Shown here: piece by piece, positions 57,170-64,000 of the stretch
Numbering within the stretch: position 1 is the stretch's first letter
Layout of the letters: every line of letters starts with the position of its first letter
Source of the DNA: Calendula officinalis
Taxonomy: Eukaryota > Streptophyta > Magnoliopsida > Asterales > Asteraceae
Assembly (NCBI GenBank): GCA_963853835.1
Contig: OY970820.1
Coordinates: 17,787,873 to 17,851,872 of the forward strand
DNA: 64,000 nucleotides
Direction: 5' to 3'
Program-made: the position numbers and the translations under genes
The notes under the pieces: model-generated
Database searches by the model: none
What the model saw: the letters and a program-made list of their open reading frames with translations, nothing else
Told to the model about the DNA's origin: nothing

Positions 57170-57294
57170 TTTTTTTTATATTCTTTTTTTGAAACGGCAA
57201 ATCTAATCTACTCCTAATTGCTACCTATGTCTACGACGAGACTTGAACTTCTGACCTCAATGTTACCATACCACTAGACCAAAGGCCCTTTGGT
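57170..57294 (-). mobile_element. tRNA-derived SINE (family 1), full length
   Basis: Minus strand: ACCAAAGGGCCTTTGGTCTA, the A box GGTCTAGTGGTATGG, B box AGTTCAAGTCTCG, and the 3' end TTTGCCGTTTCAAAAAAA with a T-interrupted A tail. Perfect 17-bp target-site duplication. Aligns along its length with 33073-33195. Confidence 0.9.
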
Positions 57295-57311
57295 ATAGTA
57301 CGAAACCATTC

Positions 57312-59984
57312 ACAATCCTTTTTGATAAGCACTTTATCAATGAATAACATTAATTAATTAGCGACGATCAGCTACAAAAGCACAAGATGCAATTGCTGAA
57401 TTAATTAATTAATCTATTTATTTAATTATTTTTCCAAAAATTAAAACTAATTTAAGTACTTTCAAAGTATCATCTAGTTTGTGCACTTTCGGTTAAAATG
57501 GAATATATATACCAGAATATGCAGTTTCATCGTCCTTGGTGACATTTAAAATGGCGTATGCCAACAAATTCTGAACACCCCTTTTTACCTAATTCTAATC
57601 TTAAATTTATTATATTTTATTAATCCACACAGAATATTCTTAAAGTGCATCAAATCTGAGTTCTGGCATATATGAGGGGTTAATGACTTAATGGGATCAA
57701 TGATCTGCAAGTAGTCTTATATATATCATATATGTATTCATTTGCTCTTTATGCTTTAACATTATTTAATTGTATTGGATTAATTAATTAGAAATGGCTT
57801 ATTGCAGCTTTGCAGGAATATATCACAAAGTTTAGGAGATGATTTGAGCAAATACAATGTATGTGATTGCACGAAGCCATCATTTGTTGGTGTAAATAGG
57901 GTCATGTGTTGCTGTAATTTGGATTGAAATAGCAATCGTCATATTGACTTAGAGAATTTGATATGTTGACCTTTTGCCTGGTTCACAAAATTCTAATTAT
58001 ATAGAAAATTCCGGAAGCAACAAATTGGAAATTTGGAACAATTTTTAGTTCATGTTTAGATAATTTTAAAAGATTTCAGATTCAAAATGTATGTCAAATT
58101 GTAAGAAAATGATTTTTGAGAGAATTGATAGCAGTTCTACGAAATTAGAAATAGTTACAAACGGTTATCAATAGTTAGGAAACTTGCATTCGTTTGTTTA
58201 CACAATTGGTCGCCCACCAGATGATTACTTACCAGTTGCCCCTGGGACCCCGCAAGGGGCCCGCAACCCTCGGCTTTTTGTTCGTTCACCTTATAAATCA
58301 TATCGACATCATTTTTTATTTATATAAATGTGGACTTCGCAACTCCTAACTTGTATTAGAACTAATGTATAAAAGTTATGACGTACGTATTATTTTAGTT
58401 GTACTAAAATTATATAGGTGATATATAAATTATCAAACACCGTATAGTCCGTCTTCAATATTAATAAACGTAAAGACAACGAGCAATATGCGTTCGCGCG
58501 TTGCTACGATATTTTAGAGTCCACATTTTCTACGTATATATGATACCTGTTTTATATCAGTGTTGACATTTTAATTTGTTTTTACAACATACACAATTTG
58601 TGAATATAGCATATGTTACTTATGTGCATCGTTAAAGAGTTAGACATAATTCAAGTCAAAACTTATTATTCCACAAAAAAATAGATTAATAATAATAATT
58701 ATAATAAAAAGACCAATGATAATAGTAATCTATTATTTTATATAAGCTTTAATAATAATTACATGTATATATAATATAGACTGTAAAATACGTAAATATA
58801 AAGGTTTTAGTACAATTGTTTCAGTTGTTGCAAATAAAATTATTTATTTAAGAAAATAAATAAATAATAAATAATAAGTAATACACCAACATGAAGTAAT
58901 TAAATGAATTAATACTGATAAAATGGATTTAGTAAAATATCGTAATTTTGATTATTGTGAGTTTTTAATAGATCAAATTATTATCAAAATATGTTTTTTT
59001 TTTATCAAAATGCTCATAAATATGAATAATGCAAGAAAAGGGATGGATAACGGATGGGATAGGGGCATTTCTCTTAAATCTTATTAGTATTATATTATAT
59101 ATAATATAAAATTTGTAGATGCATTTTAGCAAAAAATTTGTTGTTCAATTTATTTTAGTGATTAGTGTATGATATAATAATAGTTCAGGATTGAAGAAAT
59201 CAAAAAAATAAAACAAAAAGGAAATTTAGTTTTAAAAACAACATGTACATATGTATTGGTTATATTTTATATTTTAAATAGATGAAGGGTTGTGGATATG
59301 AAGTTTTTAAGGAATTGGACTTAATTGTGAAATTATTAAACATTTTAGTATTTTACCCTGCAAGTTGTACTAATGAATTGAAAAGCAAAGTCAAGCGCAC
59401 GGATAAAAGCGCGTGAGGAATCTTCAATGCAGAAACGGAAGACACAAACGGAACGTTGTTTTGCATCTCTAATGAACAATACAATCCTATGAGAAATGTA
59501 TATATAAGGGAATTTCCGCAATGATAATATCCTTTTTCTTGAACACTTATAATGGTTTTTACAAAATTGATCAACTTTTTTGAAAGCTTACATTAATTTT
59601 CTTAAAATCATCAAATGTCTACGTTGTTATGGACCTATGGTGGGATGGTCACCTAAATCCATAAGACGTACGCCCCCGATAATGTCTTTATGATTAGTTG
59701 ATGAGGCGCCCTTAAAAATAGATAGTCTCTCACTTAAATACATGTGTGTATATGTACACAACTTTATCAAGTATTCCAAATAAAAAGTAGGAAAATTAAG
59801 GACTCGGGATGAGCACTTTTAAATGCCAATATGCCACCTTTTTGGTGAGTTTATTGATGACACTTTCGGATTCTTAATGCTGTCTTTATTTGCTCGATTG
59901 GATAAAAGGTTCTTGAATGATTATATAAAGTAACCACAAGATCGTCAACCGATGGCTATCTTTAATATATATAGTGAGTTTGAG
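57312..59984. other. Intergenic, no gene seen
   Basis: AT-rich, frames short. A small GC-rich islet at 58205-58275 (GACCCCGCAAGGGGCCCGCA) stands out, source unknown. Confidence 0.45.
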
Positions 59985-60126
59985 AACTTTTAGATTTTAT
60001 TTTTAGCCAAAACATTTATTATTTTCGAAAATATTTACGTTTTGAAAAAATTAACAACTCAATGACTCGATCTTGCGACCTTTAGTTATTAGCAAGGTTC
60101 TCTAACTAGCTGAGCTACTAAGGAAG
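59985..60126 (-). mobile_element. SINE-like tRNA-derived element (family 2)
   Basis: Minus strand: TAGCTCAGCTAGTTAGAG (A box), GCAAGATCGAGTC (B box), then GTTGTTAATTTTTTCAAAA. Homologous to 47516-47650. The A box is better preserved than in that copy. Confidence 0.65.
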
Positions 60127-60194
60127 ATGTTGATTACATGACTACAATTGCTTATATATGCTATTATCTTTGTTAATTCCTAAACTACTCATTG

Positions 60195-60275
60195 TCACCA
60201 GCCACCACCACAACCACCACCCACCAACATCATCCACCACCACAATCCCTACCACCGCCACCACCACCACCACCA
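60195..60275. repeat. CCA/CCACCA low-complexity tract
   Basis: Runs of CCACCA and ACCACC. No long frame follows on either side, so no hydroxyproline-rich protein is called. Confidence 0.85.
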
Positions 60276-60707
60276 AGGTCACTATTGCCATCATATTGAC
60301 ATCACAACACAAAATATAGTTATAGTATACCCACGGGCCACCGCATTGCGCGAGTTCCCTGTTAGTATACCTAAATGGCATAAATGGCACGAAATAAAGA
60401 AAATCATGGCTCTTTTTAGATAAAAGTCACGTTTAATTCGCCATGAGGCGGCCCCAAGGATTTATTAACTGTTTTCGTGTAAATCAATAACAGAGTACAA
60501 AATCTTCTATTTAGACTTTTAAAGAATAGTGAATGGGAGGGGGGATTATATCCAATGCGATATGTTAATACAAACCATCTAATTGGTTCATCAGCTACTT
60601 ACGATTAATGTGGGGGTTTTTTTAATAAAAAAATGTAGGTATTATTTAATTGGAGGGAGTATTATTGTATTTAGAGGTATGTTTGTCTTTTTACTGATCA
60701 AAATCAT

Positions 60708-60720
60708 TTTTTTTAACGGC
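60708..60720 (-). mobile_element. Possible 13-bp retroposon tail insertion
   Basis: Minus strand GCCGTTAAAAAAA, the LINE/SINE tail, between AATCAT at 60702-60707 and AATCAT at 60721-60726. The 6-bp duplication is short, so chance cannot be excluded. Confidence 0.4.
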
Positions 60721-60996
60721 AATCATACCCGATTACCCTCCATTTCCTACATCCATCAATTTTAATCGTTCTATCTTACTGTCTTTTTTCTCTTGTTTCT
60801 CATCTTTCTAATCTATAAATATAAAATAGTGATAATAATAATACATGTTTTCTCTACTAAAGTTTACACAAAATTGAGAACTACTTTCTCTAAGATTCTC
60901 TAATAAAGAGTATTTAAAAGTAGCTCCACCAACAAAATGTTTTCAAGAAATGATGATAAGTTTAACGTGTGAAAAGCGGTTAGGATTATATAAGGG

Positions 60997-61836
60997 TAGG
61001 GGTGTTCAAAACCGGGTATCCGGAAATTCGGGTATCCGAAAACCGGGTATCCGAAAATTCGGATAGTAGTTTTTGCTAACCGATAACCGTATCCGAATTT
61101 TCGGATACCCGGTTTTCGGATACCCGAATTTCCGGATACCCGAAATTCGGATACCCAAATACCCGAAAATAATCAGCATATTCAACATTACATATTTACC
61201 TAAATTAAATAAGTTAAGAGTCTAAGACATATATAGAATTTCAATAAATAAAACCTAAATTAAGAAGAAAAAAAAAATCCTAATTTGAATCCTTTTAAGC
61301 CGACGAACTGAAAATACAATACAATATATAGTTCGATACTTCGATTTACAGACCTGTGAAGTGAGAAGATGACGAACGACGACGATGGCGGCCGACGACC
61401 GGAGCGGAGGAGCAAGCGATTGACTTTCGAGCGGAGCAGCAAGGGTGGCGACAGGCACTGCTACGGAGGTTTAGGGTTTTTGAGTTTTTGAGTTTATAGT
61501 TTAAACGACGATGAATCATCTCTTTGAAGTTTGAAACATTGACTTTCGGTAAGTGAGTTGATTGCTGAGGACTAAAGGGCAAAGGCCAAAGGCCCAAAAC
61601 GGCAAAACCTAAGGGATTATATTTTAAAAAATATTAAAAATAAATAAATAAATATATATAAAAACCGGATACCGGGTATCCAACTATCCGAAAATTTCTA
61701 AATTTTAGTATCCGTAACCATATCCGGATTTTCGGGTATCCGGTTGTTCGGGTATCCGGATATTCGGGTATCCGGATTTCGGATAACGGATATTTTTTCG
61801 GATACCCGTTTTTTCGGTTATTTTTGAACACCCCTA
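60997..61836. mobile_element. Non-autonomous hAT element, 840 bp, with internal GC-rich segment
   Basis: Ends TAGGGGTGTTCAAAA and TTTTTGAACACCCCTA with a perfect 8-bp duplication TATAAGGG (60989-60996 and 61837-61844). Subterminal arms are made of CGGGTATCCGAAAATTCGG words in both orientations. The middle (about 61360-61480) is GC-rich (GACGACGATGGCGGCCGACG) and unlike the arms, perhaps captured host sequence. No transposase. Confidence 0.9.
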
Positions 61837-61844
61837 TATAAGGG

Positions 61845-63599
61845 TATATTAATTTTGATAACTAGATAACCTTTACAAAAGGATCTTAGGTATGCTTATA
61901 CAATCTACTTTAGTAGTACGTTACCTGGTATACCACTAGCTAACTACCAAAAGTAGAAGAGAAATGTTATTTGGACTACTCTTTAGACCTACAAATGAGC
62001 ATATCCAATGATATAATAACACTTGTGAAATTAATAAGATCAATGAAGGGAGAAAACTGAAAATTAATAAAATGAACAAATGTTATCATATTATCGGCAT
62101 TGTCTATTTGTAGGTATAAATGATTAAAATTTCTCAAATAAGAAATATGAAAGTGAGGAATGAATCTTTAATCTTTAAGAAAGGATGGTTTAAGGAGACT
62201 ATAATAAAGAAGGGCACACATATGCTTTGCTGTTTCCCTCTTTAATCCTCGTATGTATCTATCAAGTGGCTTATAATATCCATTACTATTATTTGGTGCT
62301 TCTTTTGGACATCACTTTTCAATCTCTATTCTCTCGTGACGTGTTATGTTTATTTAGATGACATCTGATATGATTAAAATTTTGATGTACTCGAGGTACT
62401 CATACAATCATACCCATCGGCTTTAGAGTGCAAGGTATAGAAATCATGTTATAACAATATTATAATGTTTTTTAGACTAACATAGCTATAACAAAATATA
62501 AAAAATAACTTGATATTGTAGCATTGTTATATGCATCATGCGTTTTATTACGTACTTACCATATTCCGCTGCATTATAGGTGTGATTTTTACATAACTTT
62601 GATTGGATTTATCATAATTATTACTCCGTATTTAGTATGACTATACAGTTATTGTAAAACTTACATTGTATAATGTATGAATTAAAAGTTGTGACGTAAA
62701 AATAATTTTTTGTATCTTGTAAATGTTATGTTAACTTCCACATCATATTGTTAATTTTTAGTCTTTTTGTAACATGCATATAACATGCAATGTGAAATAT
62801 GGTTCATAATTTAAAATCGTAATAAGTGAAAGTAGTGGTTCGAAGATGGCCACGTCATATCTGAGTCATTCATTGCCCCCAACATTGGAGGGAATATATG
62901 AAAGAAAGAAAGGTACATATGTCGTGAGAGATGACTAGACATATAATATGGACAATGTACTTGCGTACTTTTATTTAATTGATAAAAACAGAAAAATCAA
63001 GTTGGTGGATCAAAATGCCCACCAAAAAAGTGCCATATGCAAAATCTTTCAATTCTGCTCATGGACAATGATGGCGTTGTTCGATTACGATAATATAATC
63101 TTTTTGCTGAATAGTAATGTGTCTTTGTACGACAGTGACGCTGTTTAAAGGTTGAATAAGTTTTATCTACACAATCGCTACATTCTTACTTTACTACATT
63201 CTATATGCTGATATTATTCTTATATTTCCTCCACATTGATGGCCCAAGTCAAAATTGAGTTTGGTGTCAGAGTCAAAGGATGTGTCTGACTATAAGTAAT
63301 AAAGGATGTGATAATTCTCATGATATTAAATGTATAATAAGGCTAATAATTGTTGTGTTCAGGGTTAATAAATACTTTGTAGTCGTCATGATGGGGTTTA
63401 TAAAGTGTTATGCTTGAAGATAAACGAATTCGGTTTCTCATATTAATTACATTTCTCTTTTATGGTAGACTAACAATGCTCCTCACTTTAAAGTATTCAA
63501 CTTTTACCTTTTGAAAAATAGTTTTAATTCAAAATGAGTTTTAGTTGATACGAGCCATTTTTAATATGGGCCAAAATGGGTCAGTAGGGCCGAAAACAT
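61845..63599. other. Intergenic, no gene seen
   Basis: AT-rich. The 66-codon frame at 62948-63148 has no recognised motif and is probably chance. Confidence 0.45.
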
Positions 63600-64000
63600 T
63601 TTTTCCTATTCGCAACCTGTTGAAACAGGGATCCGCCGTTCTTCAAGCAGGGTGGTTCCAACGGTGATCCTGCGATCAATGAACAACTCTAGGTCAAAGG
63701 TTCCCCGGGTGAATTCCCGTAAGAACGCTCCGACGCTCAAGTCAGTGATTTATACGAATCGAAAGGTAAAACGCTTAGGAAATTAATTGAAAGTGTTAGG
63801 TGAATGCACTGAATGCGTTCTGTGTTAGATACCTGGAAGGATGCTCACGTTCCTCTTTTATAGTCGATCTCCTTTGAGCGGGAAAATGAGAGCTCCATCC
63901 TTTTGTCCGGTTCTCCATGAGTCTTCCAGATAAAAGAGTATCAGTGCTTCCAGAGGTCCGGTGGGTAATAGCTTAAGCTTTCGTCTTAGCCGTCTTGGGG
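63600..64000 (-). mobile_element. LTR-like segment at the window edge
   Basis: The stretch with GGGATCCGCCGTTC (63629) and CTCCGACGCTCAAGTCAGTG (63728) is like LTR ends of plant Ty3/gypsy elements as I remember them. On the minus strand a TATAAAAG box lies at about 63852-63860, which fits a minus-strand LTR. It runs off the right edge, so identity is tentative. Confidence 0.45.

Noticed and set aside
60142..60390. Minus-strand frame over the CCA tract (Val/Trp-rich)
   Set aside because: It is the translation of a low-complexity repeat and lacks any domain.
62948..63148. 66-codon frame
   Set aside because: No motif, no neighbouring exon with matching splice sites; compatible with chance.

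Overview
The window is plant nuclear DNA, AT-rich and crowded with transposable elements. Evidence for a flowering plant, most likely a daisy-family (Asteraceae) eudicot, is the set of TE lineages: a Ty1/copia element carrying the extra 3' ORF that I recall from Asteraceae annotations as 'synaptobrevin, longin-like domain protein', Ty3/gypsy chromoviruses primed by tRNA-iMet, L1-type LINEs with an RRM-type ORF1, and Stowaway, PIF/Harbinger and hAT MITEs. The cellular genes are also plant-specific. The family assignment is from memory of protein families, not from a search.

Layout. 1-19620: a decayed copia element (its 5' part lies off the left edge) whose 3' ORF is split at about 7284/18363 by a roughly 11 kb chromovirus complex. 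That complex is rearranged: minus-strand RT-protease-gag-PBS-half LTR (7285-11103), plus-strand integrase and the other half of an LTR (11104-13040), then an older minus-strand pol/gag with PBS and a complete 2.2 kb LTR (13041-18362). 20465-25903: a full-length but broken LINE with a perfect 15-bp target-site duplication. 28425-33840: a 5'-truncated LINE tail, an intact tRNA-Cys(GCA), nested MITEs holding a very long ATGT microsatellite, a tRNA-derived SINE, and a 20-bp 'nano' retroposon insertion with a 15-bp duplication.

The cellular genes are few: an intronless DUF7138-type gene (34453-35133, minus), a TMK-family receptor-like kinase with one intron (38112-41777, minus), an LRAT/NlpC-P60-type gene in three exons whose start codon lies in a 20-nt mini-exon (54987-56415, minus), and the tRNA-Cys gene. 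All four look functional. They act independently, in membrane receptor signalling, lipid-type thiol acyltransfer, unknown function and translation.

Between and after them lie a solo chromovirus LTR with a 45-bp minisatellite (42354-44055), Stowaway-like MITEs, a near-perfect 141-bp palindrome (48077-48217), two hAT-type non-autonomous elements with perfect 8-bp duplications (49362-50145; 60997-61836), a second LINE with almost intact ORF2 that ends just 3' of the LRAT stop codon (51115-54863), further SINE copies, and an LTR-like segment at the right edge.

No wholly new system is proven. The observations most worth following up are the split and inverted chromovirus LTR, the shared 3' tail of LINEs, SINE and nano-insertions, the 141-bp foldback, the TACTACTG inverted-repeat motif of the copia element, and the array of GC-rich palindromes in the chromovirus LTRs.
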